DNA of 64,000 bases from Anaerolineales bacterium (GCA_019454165.1 CP075367.1:1404805-1468804), one strand, 5' to 3'; numbered from the stretch's first letter, positions 16,591-25,131 are shown. Program-made: numbers and translations. The notes: generated from the sequence alone by a model not told the origin.

Positions 16591-16596
16591 TCCAGT

Positions 16597-16956
16597 TTAG
16601 GGGGTTGGCGTTTCGCTGGGTGTCTCGGTGGGCGTGGGCGGCACCGGCGTGTGAGACGGGGTGGGTGTGATGGTGGCCGACGGAGTAAAGGTCTGCGTCC
16701 AAGTGGGGGTCTGGCTGGGGGTCACCGTAGTGGTGCTGGTCTCGGTGGGGGTGGTGGTGAAGGTGGCCGTCTGGCTGGGGCTGGGCGTCACGCTCGGCTC
16801 GCCGGTGGCGGTGAGCGTGGGGCTGGGCGTCAGGGTCAGGCGGGCGTTGGCGGCAATATAGCCGGCCAGGTAGCACGGCAGGCTCAGCAATACAATGCCT
16901 GCCAGGATGTAACGCACGCGTTGGCGCTTGGCCGGATCGGTTTGGTTGAACAGCAT
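16597..16956 (-). CDS. Single-pass membrane protein with Thr/Pro-rich tail
   Basis: 119 residues from the ATG at 16956. A short basic N-terminus (KRQRVRYILA) and one membrane helix (about 15-37) are followed by some 80 residues made of Thr, Pro and Ser (TPSPTLTATG, TPTETPSETPTP). Such tails are typical cell-surface linkers. The catalytic or binding part is absent, so it may be a stalk or anchor. It precedes the solute-binding lipoprotein on the same strand. Confidence 0.65.
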   Translation of the reverse strand: MLFNQTDPAKRQRVRYILAGIVLLSLPCYLAGYIAANARLTLTPSPTLTATGEPSVTPSPSQTATFTTTPTETSTTTVTPSQTPTWTQTFTPSATITPTPSHTPVPPTPTETPSETPTP

Positions 16957-17021
16957 AGCCGCACGATAATAACACTCACATCCGCTTGATGACCAGTTCA
17001 CATCGTAGAGAACATTCGTTC

Positions 17022-17050
17022 TTGATAATTGAATGTGGATATGCTATAGT
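17022..17050 (+). promoter_or_regulatory. Sigma-70 type promoter of greA
   Basis: TTGATA (17022-17027), a 17-bp spacer and TATAGT (17045-17050), with TGC directly before the -10 (extended -10). This is the best housekeeping promoter in the window. It implies a 5' leader of about 107 nt before greA. Confidence 0.8.
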
Positions 17051-17163
17051 CTTAAGGCTGTTGGCGAGCTTCTTTGTTTTGAGGACTTGCTTGCAGCAAA
17101 TGTGTTTAAGGAGAGTTTGTGCATTTTGCCGTAAGGCGATGACACAAGTACGCAAAGGGAAAG

Positions 17164-17637
17164 ATGTCTACTGAGTATTTGACCAAAGAAGGTTTCAAGA
17201 AGCTGCAGGATGAGCTGGACACACTGCGCAATGTGCGCCGCAAGGAAATTGCGGAGCGCCTGCGTGAGGCGGCCGAGAACAGCCTGGGTGAGTTTGTTGA
17301 GGACCCTGAATTTGAAGCCGCCAAGAACGAGCAGTCCTTTGTTGAGGGCCGCATCAAAGAGCTGGAGATCCTGCTGGCCAATGCCACGCTGATCGAGAGC
17401 AAGGGCCGCAAAAAGGGCGGCGCGGTCGAGATCGGCAGCAAGGTGACCATTCAGCAGGGCCGCCGCAAGCCTGAGGAGTACATGATCGTGGGTGCGGCCG
17501 AGGCCAACCCGCGCGAAGGCAAGATCAGCCATGAGAGCCCGCTGGGCAGCGCATTGCTGGGCAAGAAGGAAGGCGATAAGGCGGATATCAACGCGCCCTC
17601 TGGCTCTTTCTCGGTGAAGATCACCAAGGTTGTGTAA
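17164..17637 (+). CDS. greA: Transcription elongation factor GreA
   Basis: 157 residues, the normal GreA length. The N-terminal coiled-coil hairpin (YLTKEGFKKLQDELDTL through ELEILLANA) carries the acidic tip (EFVEDPEFEAAKNEQ). The C-terminal FKBP-like domain ends with SPLGSALLGKKEGDKADI. GreA rescues backtracked RNA polymerase by stimulating cleavage of the nascent RNA. It has a strong promoter and a terminator of its own. Confidence 0.96.
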   Translation: MSTEYLTKEGFKKLQDELDTLRNVRRKEIAERLREAAENSLGEFVEDPEFEAAKNEQSFVEGRIKELEILLANATLIESKGRKKGGAVEIGSKVTIQQGRRKPEEYMIVGAAEANPREGKISHESPLGSALLGKKEGDKADINAPSGSFSVKITKVV

Positions 17638-17655
17638 GCAGCAAACACAGCAAGC

Positions 17656-17698
17656 AAAGAGGCCCGGGCGGCGCAAAGCGCAACCCGGGCCTCTTTTT
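17656..17698 (+). terminator. Intrinsic terminator of greA
   Basis: The stem AAAGAGGCCCGGG pairs with CCCGGGCCTCTTT around a 15-nt loop that itself contains a GCGC pairing. A T run follows. Confidence 0.88.
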
Positions 17699-17717
17699 AT
17701 GTTTTAATCGCGGAGAC

Positions 17718-19238
17718 ATGATGAGTGAAGACCAGCAATTTACTGAGATCGAGCGCCTGCGCCTGGCCAAGTTGCAGGCGCTGCGCCAGCAGGGGCAGGA
17801 GCCCTTCCCGCCGCGGGTCGAGCGCACGCATTCGACAGCCGAGGCGATCGCCGCCTACGAGGCGGCCGGCGAGCAGCCGGTGTCGGCGACCCTCGTGGGG
17901 CGTATTCGCTCCATGCGTTTGATGGGCAAGCTGGCCTTCGCCCACATCGAGGATGGCTACGGCACCCTGCAGCTGTTCCTGCGCGCGGATGATTTCGGCG
18001 CCGAGGCGCTGCAGCATTTCAAAGACCACTATGACCTGGGCGATTTTGTAGAAGCGCAGGGCGAGATGTTCCGCACCAAGGCGGGCGAGATATCGCTGAA
18101 CGTCAAGGTGCTGCGGATGATCGCCAAGGCGATCACGCCGCTGCCGGCCGCCAAGGACGAAGTGGTCGACGGCGAAGTGGTGCGCCACGCCACCCTGGCC
18201 GACCCGGAGACCCGCTACCGCCAGCGCTACGCCGACTTGGCGGTCAATCCGCAAGTGCGCGAGGTGTTCCGCATACGGGCTGCCATCCTGCGCGCCCTGC
18301 GAGAGTTCCTCGACAAGCACGACTTCCTGGAGGTGGAGACTCCGGTGCTGCAGCCAGTGTACGGCGGGGCAGCGGCGCGGCCGTTCGTCACGCATCACAA
18401 CCAGCTCAAGCAGGATCTGTATCTGCGCATCTCATTCGAGCTGTATCTCAAGCGCTTGCTGGTGGGTGGGATCGAGCGTGTGTACGAGATCGGGCGTGAC
18501 TTCCGTAACGAAGGCGTAGACCGCACGCACAACCCTGAGTTCACCATGCTGGAGTTTTATATGGCCTACGCCGACTACCAGCGCGTGATGGAATTCACCG
18601 AAGAGATGATGAACTTCGTCGGCAAGCAGGTGTTGGGCGGCAGCAAGTTCAGCTACCAGGGTCATGATATTGACCTGGCGAACGCCTGGCCGCGCATCTC
18701 GATCGCCGATGCGGTGCAGGAGTTTGCCGGCATCGACTTGAGCAAGTACCCCGACGCGGCCAGCCTGGCGGCCGTCATGGCTGAGAAGAAGTACAAGGTG
18801 CGCGCCGGCGGCAGCCGGGGCAAGCTGATCGAGGATCTAGTGGGCGACCATGTGGAGCCGCTCCTCATCCAGCCCAGCTTCTTGTACGATTACCCGCGCG
18901 AGGTCTCGCCGCTGGCCAAAAGCCAGCCGGGCGACGCGAACACGGTGGAGCGTTTCGAAGGCTACATGGGCGGCTTCGAGATCTGCAACGCCTTCAGCGA
19001 ACTCAACGACCCGCTGGACCAGCAAGCGCGCTTTGAGGAGATGGGGCGCAGCCTGAAGGCGGACGACGAAGACCTGCACCCCATGGACGAGGACTATTTA
19101 CGGGCGATGCGCTATGGCATGCCGCCCAACGGCGGCTTTGGCATGGGCATTGACCGCATCACGATGCTGTTCACTGACCAGCCCAATATCCGCGAAGTCA
19201 TCCTGTTCCCGCATTTACGCCGCCGCGAAGGCGAGTAG
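17718..19238 (+). CDS. lysS: Lysyl-tRNA synthetase, class II
   Basis: 506 residues. The OB-fold anticodon-binding domain is at about 55-160 (VGRIRSMRLMGKLAFAHIED). The class II catalytic core follows: motif 1 around FLDKHDFLEVETPVLQP, motif 2 FRNEGVDRTHNPEFTMLEFY, motif 3 GFGMGIDRITMLFTD. It charges tRNA-Lys. The start could be the ATG at 17718 or the next one at 17721. Its stop overlaps the GTG start of a small HhH protein. Confidence 0.97.
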   Translation: MMSEDQQFTEIERLRLAKLQALRQQGQEPFPPRVERTHSTAEAIAAYEAAGEQPVSATLVGRIRSMRLMGKLAFAHIEDGYGTLQLFLRADDFGAEALQHFKDHYDLGDFVEAQGEMFRTKAGEISLNVKVLRMIAKAITPLPAAKDEVVDGEVVRHATLADPETRYRQRYADLAVNPQVREVFRIRAAILRALREFLDKHDFLEVETPVLQPVYGGAAARPFVTHHNQLKQDLYLRISFELYLKRLLVGGIERVYEIGRDFRNEGVDRTHNPEFTMLEFYMAYADYQRVMEFTEEMMNFVGKQVLGGSKFSYQGHDIDLANAWPRISIADAVQEFAGIDLSKYPDAASLAAVMAEKKYKVRAGGSRGKLIEDLVGDHVEPLLIQPSFLYDYPREVSPLAKSQPGDANTVERFEGYMGGFEICNAFSELNDPLDQQARFEEMGRSLKADDEDLHPMDEDYLRAMRYGMPPNGGFGMGIDRITMLFTDQPNIREVILFPHLRRREGE

Positions 19239-19447
19239 TGGCCGCGGTATCTAGGCCCGCCAAGGGGTTCCTGGCGCTGCTGTCCAACCCGGCTCGCAGT
19301 GCGCTGGAGCACGCCGGCATCACTACGCTGGCCAGGCTGGCCAAGTACAGCGAGAAAGAGATTCTGGCGCTGCATGGTGTGGGGCCAGCCTCGCTGCCGG
19401 CGCTGCGCAAGGCGTTGAAGGACGCTGGGCTGGCGTTTAGGAAGTAG
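19238..19447 (+). CDS. Small helix-hairpin-helix protein
   Basis: 69 residues from a GTG that shares its G with the lysS stop (TAGTG). ALEHAGITTLARLAKYSEKE and LALHGVGPASLPALRKALKD form tandem helices with a GVGP hairpin, as in the RNA polymerase alpha C-terminal domain and small HhH DNA-binding proteins. It probably binds DNA non-specifically or contacts a nucleic-acid enzyme. Coupled to lysS. Confidence 0.75.
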   Translation: MAAVSRPAKGFLALLSNPARSALEHAGITTLARLAKYSEKEILALHGVGPASLPALRKALKDAGLAFRK

Positions 19448-19501
19448 CCCTCACCCCGCGCAGCTGCGCTGCGCGCCCCTCTCCCGCTTGCGGGAGAGGG
19501 G
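19448..19501. repeat. CCCTCACCCC repeat left of the DUF559 gene
   Basis: CCCTCACCCC, an internal GCGCAGCTGCGCTGCGC palindrome, then CCCCTCTCCCGC-TT-GCGGGAGAGGGG. The outer sequence recurs inverted at 19884-19923 and in the tandem array at 46069-46730. Confidence 0.85.
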
Positions 19502-19519
19502 AAGGTATAGGGAGGACAA

Positions 19520-19879
19520 GTGAGGTCTGAGAAACCCAGAGGACGCTTCCGCAAGATGATCGAGCGGGCTCGCGAGCTCAGGAAGCAGCCAACTAAGGCT
19601 GAAGCCATGCTTTGGGACGCTCTGCGCAACCGCCAGTTGGAAGGTCATAAGTTCCGCCGTCAATATTCGATTGATCATTACATTGTGGACTTTTGCTGCC
19701 CAGAGCATAAGCTGGTCATCGAAGTGGATGGGGAAGTTCATATTGGACAAGAAGAATATGACCAAGCACGCACTCAAACGCTTAACGACTTTGGCTTTCG
19801 AGTCATTCGTTTCTCCAATCAACAGGTTTTGCAGCAACTGGATCGTGTACTTCATGCCATCCGAGGTGGCTTGAGCTAG
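19520..19879 (+). CDS. DUF559 endonuclease-like protein
   Basis: 119 residues with the DUF559/Vsr-like restriction fold: ARELRKQPTKAEAMLWDALR, then GHKFRRQYSIDHYIVDFCCP (catalytic-type Asp), KLVIEVDGEVH (E-x-D) and GFRVIRFSNQQVLQQLDRVL. Related proteins are short nuclease-like factors often found among mobile DNA. GGAGG lies just before the GTG start. The gene sits precisely between two inverted CCCTCACCCC repeats and appears inserted between lysS and serS. Confidence 0.88.
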   Translation: MRSEKPRGRFRKMIERARELRKQPTKAEAMLWDALRNRQLEGHKFRRQYSIDHYIVDFCCPEHKLVIEVDGEVHIGQEEYDQARTQTLNDFGFRVIRFSNQQVLQQLDRVLHAIRGGLS

Positions 19880-19883
19880 CTGC

Positions 19884-19923
19884 TCCCCTCTCCCATTTAT
19901 GGGAGAGGGGTAGGGGGTGAGGG
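19884..19923. repeat. CCCTCACCCC repeat right of the DUF559 gene (inverted)
   Basis: CCCCTCTCCCAT-TT-ATGGGAGAGGGG followed by TAGGGGGTGAGGG, the reverse complement of the left-hand end at 19448. Confidence 0.85.
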
Positions 19924-19933
19924 AGGCCAGCCA

Positions 19934-19942
19934 TGCTATAAT
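19934..19942 (+). promoter_or_regulatory. Extended -10 promoter of serS
   Basis: TG-C-TATAAT ten bases after the repeat, about 10 nt before the first paired bases of the T-box leader. There is no good -35. Confidence 0.65.
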
Positions 19943-19951
19943 CCACCCCAG

Positions 19952-20182
19952 CCTGCGGAACTACGCGAGCGCACTCTCTCCCAGCAAGCTGCCGGTCGAT
20001 GCAAGGCAGCAGAGAGCCGCTGCCTTCCACTCCGCCCGCGGTGCACATGCCGCAAAAATGGCTTGCCGAAAGGCAACGGGTTCGCCCGATAGCGCGAGCA
20101 CATGAGGTGTGCGCCATGCGGCGCACACGAATGCAGGTGGCACCACGGCGCCCCCGTCCTGCAAAAGGATGGGGCGTTTTTT
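19952..20182 (+). ncRNA. T-box riboswitch of serS
   Basis: The 230-nt leader has a long stem I (GCGGA near 19954 pairing with TCCGC near 20030), a stem III hairpin GTGTGCGCC-ATGC-GGCGCACAC (20107-20128), the T-box core AGGTGGCACCACGG (20135-20148) and an intrinsic terminator (20149-20182, CGCCCC/GGGGCG, then six T). The antiterminator bulge reads TGGC, so its C would pair with discriminator G73, which tRNA-Ser carries. Uncharged tRNA-Ser should stabilise antitermination and raise serS expression. A TCC in TTCCACTCC is a possible specifier codon but I cannot place it firmly. Confidence 0.88.
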
Positions 20183-20196
20183 GTTAAGGAGCGAAG

Positions 20197-21471
20197 ATGT
20201 TGGACATTAATCTCATTCGTGAAGAGCCTGAGCTGGTCAAAGCCAGCCTAGTGAAGCGCAACATGGACCCGGCGCTGGTGGACCTGGCTGCCGGGCTGGA
20301 TGCGCGCCGGCGCGACCTGCTTAAAGAGGTCGAAGCGCTGAAAGCGGAGCGCAACGCGGTCTCCAAAGAGATCAGCGCCATGCAGGACAAGGCTGCCAAA
20401 GACGCTCGCATTGCAGAAATGCGTGTCGTTGGCGACAAAATCGCCGCGCTCGATGCGGAATTGGCTGCAGTGGATGCCGATTTTGAAGCAGCCATCTCCG
20501 TCATCCCCAACTTAGTCGAGGACAAAGTGCCGGCCGGCGGCGAAGAGAACAACATCGTCGCCAAGGAGTGGGGCGATAAGCCCAAGTTCAGCTTTGAGGC
20601 CAAGCCGCATTGGGAGCTGGGCGAGCAGCTGGGCATCATTGATTTTGACGCCGGCGTACGGGTCACTGGCAGCCGCTTCTACGTGCTCAGCGGCGCCGGC
20701 GCCCGCCTGCAGCGGGCGCTGATCGCCTGGATGCTGGATCTGCACGCCCGCCAGGGCTATACCGAGAAATACACGCCCTTCATGGTCAAGGGTGAGACCC
20801 TGTACGGCGCCGGGCAGCTACCCAAGTTCAAAGAGAACTTGTACAAGGACGCTGAGGAAGATCTGTACATGATCCCGACCGCCGAGGTGCCGCTGACCGG
20901 CCTGCACATGGGCCAGATCCTGGCTGAGGAGCAGCTGCCGCTGCGCTACACGGCCTATTCGCCGTGCTTCCGCCGCGAGAAGATGAGCGCCGGGCGGGAT
21001 GTGCGCGGCATCAAGCGCGGTCACCAGTTCGATAAGGTAGAAATGTACAAGTTCACCACGCCCGAGCAGTCTGAGGCTGAGTTCGAGCAGATGGTGGCCG
21101 ACGCCGAGGCGACCTGCCAGGCGCTGGGGCTGCCGTATCGCCTGCTGCTGAAAGCAGCCGGCGATACCAGCGAGTCGGCCCACATCAGCTACGACATCGA
21201 GATCTGGGCGGCGGGGTGCAACGAATGGCTCGAAGTTTCGTCTATATCTCGTGTAGGAGACTTTCAAGCCCGCCGGGCGGCGATCAAGTATCGCCCGCAG
21301 GGTGAAAAGGGCAGCCGCTTCCTGCACACCATCAACGGCTCCGGCCTGGGCCTGCCACGCACGCTGATCGGCGTGCTGGAGAATTACCAGCAGGCGGATG
21401 GCTCGGTGGTGGTGCCCGAAGTGCTGCGGCCCTGGATGGGCGGCATTGAGAAACTCGCCGCGGGTGAGTAG
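20197..21471 (+). CDS. serS: Seryl-tRNA synthetase
   Basis: 424 residues. The N-terminal antiparallel coiled coil (about 27-105, RRRDLLKEVEALKAERNAVS) binds the long variable arm of tRNA-Ser. The catalytic domain has motif 1 near YTEKYTPFMVKGE, TAEVPLTGLHMGQIL, motif 2 FRREKMSAGRDVRGIKRGHQ and motif 3 NGSGLGLPRTLIGVLEN. AAGGAG lies 5 nt before the ATG. Regulated by the T-box upstream. Confidence 0.97.
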   Translation: MLDINLIREEPELVKASLVKRNMDPALVDLAAGLDARRRDLLKEVEALKAERNAVSKEISAMQDKAAKDARIAEMRVVGDKIAALDAELAAVDADFEAAISVIPNLVEDKVPAGGEENNIVAKEWGDKPKFSFEAKPHWELGEQLGIIDFDAGVRVTGSRFYVLSGAGARLQRALIAWMLDLHARQGYTEKYTPFMVKGETLYGAGQLPKFKENLYKDAEEDLYMIPTAEVPLTGLHMGQILAEEQLPLRYTAYSPCFRREKMSAGRDVRGIKRGHQFDKVEMYKFTTPEQSEAEFEQMVADAEATCQALGLPYRLLLKAAGDTSESAHISYDIEIWAAGCNEWLEVSSISRVGDFQARRAAIKYRPQGEKGSRFLHTINGSGLGLPRTLIGVLENYQQADGSVVVPEVLRPWMGGIEKLAAGE

Positions 21472-21504
21472 CCACCGCAGGTGAGGGTCTCCTCAGGAGG
21501 TTAA

Positions 21505-22023
21505 GTGAGTGAATTCACTGAAGTGCTGATGCGCTTCTTCCAGATCGGCCTGCCGTTCCTGTTGATGCTGGTAGGCCTGTTTGGCTTGATCATCCCCGTC
21601 TTTCCGGGCGGCGTCATCATCTGGATCGGCGCGCTGCTGTACGGCATCGCGGCTGGGTTCAGTACCTGGGGCTGGGTATTCTTCGTCATCATCACGTTAT
21701 TGATGATCGCATGCTCGCTGGTGGACAACGTGCTGATGGGTAAAGAGGCCCTGCGCAGCGGGGCCTCGTGGTGGAGCCTGTTCTGGGCCGCCACAGCGGG
21801 CGTGCTGGGCACGCTGTTCGTGCCGCCGTTCGGCGGGCTGATCGGCGCTCCGCTGGGCCTGGCCGTCTCCGAATGGTGGCGGCACCGCGACTGGAGACGG
21901 GCGTTCAAGACCACCCGCGGCCTGGCCGTGGGCTGGGGCTGGTCCTTCCTGGCGCGCTTTGGCATAGGCATCGTCATGATCTTTGTATGGGGCCTGTGGG
22001 TATGGAGCAACGCCGGCCTCTAG
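21505..22023 (+). CDS. DUF456-family membrane protein
   Basis: 172 residues with about five hydrophobic segments. The DUF456 hallmarks are present: LVGLFGLIIPVFPGGVIIWI near the N-terminus and the glycine-rich FVPPFGGLIGAPLGLAVSEW in the middle. AGGAGG precedes the GTG start. The next gene starts inside its last codons. Function unknown; family assignment is from memory of these motifs. Confidence 0.85.
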   Translation: MSEFTEVLMRFFQIGLPFLLMLVGLFGLIIPVFPGGVIIWIGALLYGIAAGFSTWGWVFFVIITLLMIACSLVDNVLMGKEALRSGASWWSLFWAATAGVLGTLFVPPFGGLIGAPLGLAVSEWWRHRDWRRAFKTTRGLAVGWGWSFLARFGIGIVMIFVWGLWVWSNAGL

Positions 22024-23036
22024 CCTTCGCGCTGTGCAGCGCATTGCTGGCGCTGCTGGCCGCCTGCGCACCGGCGCCGGAGGGCGGCAACCCGGTGCAG
22101 ACGGCGATCGCTGCCACGCTGACGGCGCGGCCGTTCAGCACGCCGCCGACCGCCACCCAGGCGCCGCCCACGCCGACGCCGACATTCGAGCCGGGCGGGC
22201 GGCCGCGTGGCAAGATCGTCTACGTGTGCCAGTACAGCAAGCAGTCGGGGCGCAACCAGATCTGCATCATGAACGCGGATGGCAGCGACCCGCGCACCCT
22301 GACCCAGGGCGGGCAGTACGATGACTTCTTTCCATCCATCACCCCAGACGGGCAGTATGTGCTGTTCGCCTCCAACCGCACCGGACGCTACCAGATCTAC
22401 GAATACCAGCTGGCCAGCGATCAGCTGACCCAACTCACCGAGTTCACCAACATCAGCGCCTTCGCGCCCACGGCTTCGCCGGATGGGCGCTGGATCGTGT
22501 TCTACGCCACGCGTGACGGGCAGACTTATCCGGCGAGCCACAGCATCTGGGTGATGGCGCGGGATGGTACGGGCGCGCTGCAGCTCACCCAGCGTACGGG
22601 CGGCGGCTGGGACCCGGTCTGGTCTCCGGATAGCACCCGCATCCAGTTCGCCGGCGAGGTGAATGGCTTCCCGCAGCTGTTCGTGATGAATGCGGATGGC
22701 TCGCAACTCAGCCAGGTGACGAGGCTTAGCGGCCTGCGCGGGCGCAACGATTGGTCAGTGAACGGCCTGCTGGCGACCTACCTGGGCGGCTCGTGGGATC
22801 GGGATATCTACGTGTTCGACACGCAGGGCGAGAATGTGGTGCAACTGACGGATGGCGGCAATAACCTGGCGCCGAGCTTCTCGCCCGATGGGCAGTGGCT
22901 CACGTTCATGTCATACCGGGATAATCCGCGCCAGGACCTGGGCTGCGAGATCTATGTGATGCGCGTAGATGGCACGGATGCCCGCCGCCTGACCAGCAAC
23001 GACATTTGTGATTGGCAGCCGCGCTGGGGGCCGTAG
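22002..23036 (+). CDS. TolB-like beta-propeller lipoprotein
   Basis: 344 residues from the ATG at 22002, which overlaps the preceding gene by 22 bp. A lipoprotein signal (ALLALLAAC) and a Thr/Pro linker lead into a propeller with repeated PD40/WD40-like blades: ICIMNADGSDPRTLT, SITPDGQYVLFASNRTG, SPDGRWIVFYATRDG, SPDSTRIQFAG, SPDGQWLTFMSYRDN. Such TolB-like propellers act as surface protein- or ligand-binding platforms. An upstream extension of the frame lies inside the DUF456 gene and is not used. Confidence 0.88.
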   Translation: MEQRRPLAFALCSALLALLAACAPAPEGGNPVQTAIAATLTARPFSTPPTATQAPPTPTPTFEPGGRPRGKIVYVCQYSKQSGRNQICIMNADGSDPRTLTQGGQYDDFFPSITPDGQYVLFASNRTGRYQIYEYQLASDQLTQLTEFTNISAFAPTASPDGRWIVFYATRDGQTYPASHSIWVMARDGTGALQLTQRTGGGWDPVWSPDSTRIQFAGEVNGFPQLFVMNADGSQLSQVTRLSGLRGRNDWSVNGLLATYLGGSWDRDIYVFDTQGENVVQLTDGGNNLAPSFSPDGQWLTFMSYRDNPRQDLGCEIYVMRVDGTDARRLTSNDICDWQPRWGP

Positions 23037-23051
23037 TTCGCTTACGCTGGC

Positions 23052-23567
23052 TTACTCTGCTTCTTCGAAATGCATATGCAGCTCGCCGGCGGCGTTGTAG
23101 GTATACAAGGCCCACAGCGGCGCGCCACCGGGCGGCACGGCGAGGACTTTGGGCAATAGGGTGGGGATGTCTTCCACCATTTGCAGGTCACCCAGCTCAG
23201 CTACTTTGACCCATTGCAGCGTACCCTCGCTGGATTGGCGCAGCTCGCCGTCCTGCGGGGCTGGCCCGCAGAACACGCTCATGTGGATGCCCACGGCCGG
23301 GTCACCGGTGTCGATCGTCACGTTTGCGCATAGCCACAAGCGCTGTGGGCGTAAGCCAGACTCTTCTTCGATCTCACGATAGGCCGCGGCCAGCACGCTT
23401 TCGCTGCGCTCGACATGCCCGCCCAGGCCGTTGTACAGCCCGGGGAACACGGGGCGGTCATCGGCGCGCTTCATGAGCAGCACCTCATCGCCGCGGGTCA
23501 GGAACACGAGCACACGCGGGATGACCTGGTAGCGGGTCTTGCTGAATTTTTGAGGATTATTGGTCAT
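23052..23567 (-). CDS. NUDIX hydrolase
   Basis: 171 residues with the full Nudix box: G-G-H then ERSESVLAAAYREIEEESGL, which supplies the metal-binding glutamates. It should hydrolyse a nucleoside diphosphate derivative or an oxidised nucleotide. The N-terminus (RVLVFLTRGDEVLLMKRADD) is like the MutT/8-oxo-dGTPase group. Single gene, convergent with the propeller gene. Confidence 0.93.
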   Translation of the reverse strand: MTNNPQKFSKTRYQVIPRVLVFLTRGDEVLLMKRADDRPVFPGLYNGLGGHVERSESVLAAAYREIEEESGLRPQRLWLCANVTIDTGDPAVGIHMSVFCGPAPQDGELRQSSEGTLQWVKVAELGDLQMVEDIPTLLPKVLAVPPGGAPLWALYTYNAAGELHMHFEEAE

Positions 23568-23575
23568 TTATTCAG

Positions 23576-23641
23576 CCGCAGATATCGCAGATGAACACAG
23601 ATAAAAGACTTGCATCAGCAGTTATCTGCGTCCATCTGCGG
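23576..23641. repeat. CCRCAGAT palindromic repeat
   Basis: CCGCAGATATCGCAGATGAA on the left and its inverted partner TTATCTGCGTCCATCTGCGG on the right. Same family as 26815, 28070, 43217 and 47971. Confidence 0.85.
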
Positions 23642-23643
23642 CG

Positions 23644-25062
23644 TTAGTCTGATAGGTCTTTGACTTCTTCCTGCTCGGCTTCTTTGCCGAAGTAGAAGCT
23701 GCGCTGCGGGGCTATCTTGGCTGCGTTGGTGGTCTGGTCAACGTAGCGGCGCGTGCCAGCCAGGGCCAGCAGTTTGAACAGCGTGGCGAACTGCTGCTCC
23801 CACGCGGCGGTGATCTTGTCGCGGTCTTCGGCGCTCAGGTCCCACATCGCTTCTTTGAACGGCCCGATGGCGCGCTTGCGGTTCTCGTACAGGAACTGCT
23901 CGTTGGTGTGGTTGGCCTTGCGGTCCACGCTGTAATGCTTGTTTACGTAGGCGTAGATGGCGCTGAGATAGGGTTTGGGCAAGCGCTCGAAGACCATGTT
24001 CTGGAAGTTGGTGGCCAGGTGCACTTCGCAGGCTTCGGCTTCGACGAACTTGCCGAAGGCGTCCTGCGGCAGCGTGCTGGCGCCGTGCTGCACCGCGCCG
24101 GCGTAGCCGTAGCTGCGCGCCACGCGGCTGAGTTGCAGCAGGGTGTCAAAGTCCACCTTGACCTGGGCCACGCTGCCATCCGGCAGCACCACGCCGCCGT
24201 GCGAGGTGCCGGTCTGGATGCTGATCTTGCTCAGCCCTTCCAGGCCATCGCCCTTGGCGGCCAGCGCTTCCTGGTAGCCGTCCACATAGGCGCGCAGCTC
24301 CTCCTCGGTGGAGTTCTGGCTGCCAACCTCGCCGATCTCGCCGCCGATGGATACGCTGACCTCGGCGGGCTCGTGCTGGCGGATGAACTGGGTGAAATGG
24401 GCCGAGAGCTCGGCGTTCATGGCCTGCTGGGCGCGCTCGCCATCCAGGTGAATGTCCACCAGGGTCGAGGTGTCCACGTCAATGTTGAAGAAGCCGGCCT
24501 GCAGCGCCTCGGCGGTCAGTTCCTCCACCGCGGCGATCTCTTTGTCAGCATCCTGCTTGTAGCGGGAAGCGGAAATTTGGAAATGGTCGCCCTGGATGAA
24601 GACTGGCCCGCGGTACCCCTCGGCCACGGCGGCGCCGAGGATGTTGGCGGCGTACTCGGCGGGGCGCTGGGCGGTATAGCCGATCTCGGAGCGGGCGATC
24701 TCGAAGATGAAGGCGCCGGCCTCCATGCGCCTGGCCACGCGGAAGACGGCCCGGGCGGCCTCGTAGGCCAGCACGCGCAGGTTCATGGCCGGCACGGTGA
24801 ACGTGGGCGGTACCTCGCCGCGGCCACGCGCCATATACAGCTCGTGGATGCTGGCGGGGACAGCGCCCAGCTCCAGCGCGATCAGGCGCACCAGGTAGCG
24901 CGCCCAGGCCTGCTCGGTCTCGTTGCCGAGGCCGGCCAAACGCACCAGCTGGCCGATGTTGCTGCGCATGGCGCTTTCGTCTGCAATGTGGACGGCGCCG
25001 TTGCTGTAGTGAGCGGCGGAACCGAGGGCGGATTGGATGGAGGAGGGGGCTTCAGCAGTCAT
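23644..25062 (-). CDS. Class II aldolase-type protein (FBA/tagatose-bisphosphate aldolase-like)
   Basis: 472 residues. VFIQGDHFQISASRYK and NIDVDTSTLVDIHL contain the zinc-site His and catalytic-type Asp of class II aldolases. SIGGEIGEVGSQN, QTGTSHGGVVLPDGS and GYAGAVQHGAST supply further zinc/phosphate-loop residues. The usual enzyme has about 300 residues. This one has an N-terminal helical extension of about 90 and a C-terminal one of about 80, so it belongs to a long subfamily whose exact sugar-phosphate substrate I cannot tell. Confidence 0.82.
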   Translation of the reverse strand: MTAEAPSSIQSALGSAAHYSNGAVHIADESAMRSNIGQLVRLAGLGNETEQAWARYLVRLIALELGAVPASIHELYMARGRGEVPPTFTVPAMNLRVLAYEAARAVFRVARRMEAGAFIFEIARSEIGYTAQRPAEYAANILGAAVAEGYRGPVFIQGDHFQISASRYKQDADKEIAAVEELTAEALQAGFFNIDVDTSTLVDIHLDGERAQQAMNAELSAHFTQFIRQHEPAEVSVSIGGEIGEVGSQNSTEEELRAYVDGYQEALAAKGDGLEGLSKISIQTGTSHGGVVLPDGSVAQVKVDFDTLLQLSRVARSYGYAGAVQHGASTLPQDAFGKFVEAEACEVHLATNFQNMVFERLPKPYLSAIYAYVNKHYSVDRKANHTNEQFLYENRKRAIGPFKEAMWDLSAEDRDKITAAWEQQFATLFKLLALAGTRRYVDQTTNAAKIAPQRSFYFGKEAEQEEVKDLSD

Positions 25063-25125
25063 GGTAGGCTGATTTTACTATAGGCAGGCGCTGCGATTTT
25101 TATAAATTGCATATGCTAAGTATCG

Positions 25126-25131
25126 TATAAT
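25126..25131 (+). promoter_or_regulatory. -10 box upstream of the coiled-coil/SPFH operon
   Basis: TATAAT 39 nt before the ATG at 25171, in an AT-rich stretch. The -35 is not clear. Confidence 0.5.

Noticed and set aside
17100..17174. 24-codon upstream frame overlapping the greA start
   Set aside because: Could be a leader peptide, but there is no attenuator structure or conserved codon pattern, so it is not listed.
25077..25082. Leaderless promoter for the aldolase gene
   Set aside because: TATAGT is 14 nt from the start, outside the 6-8 nt pattern; left out of the leaderless list.
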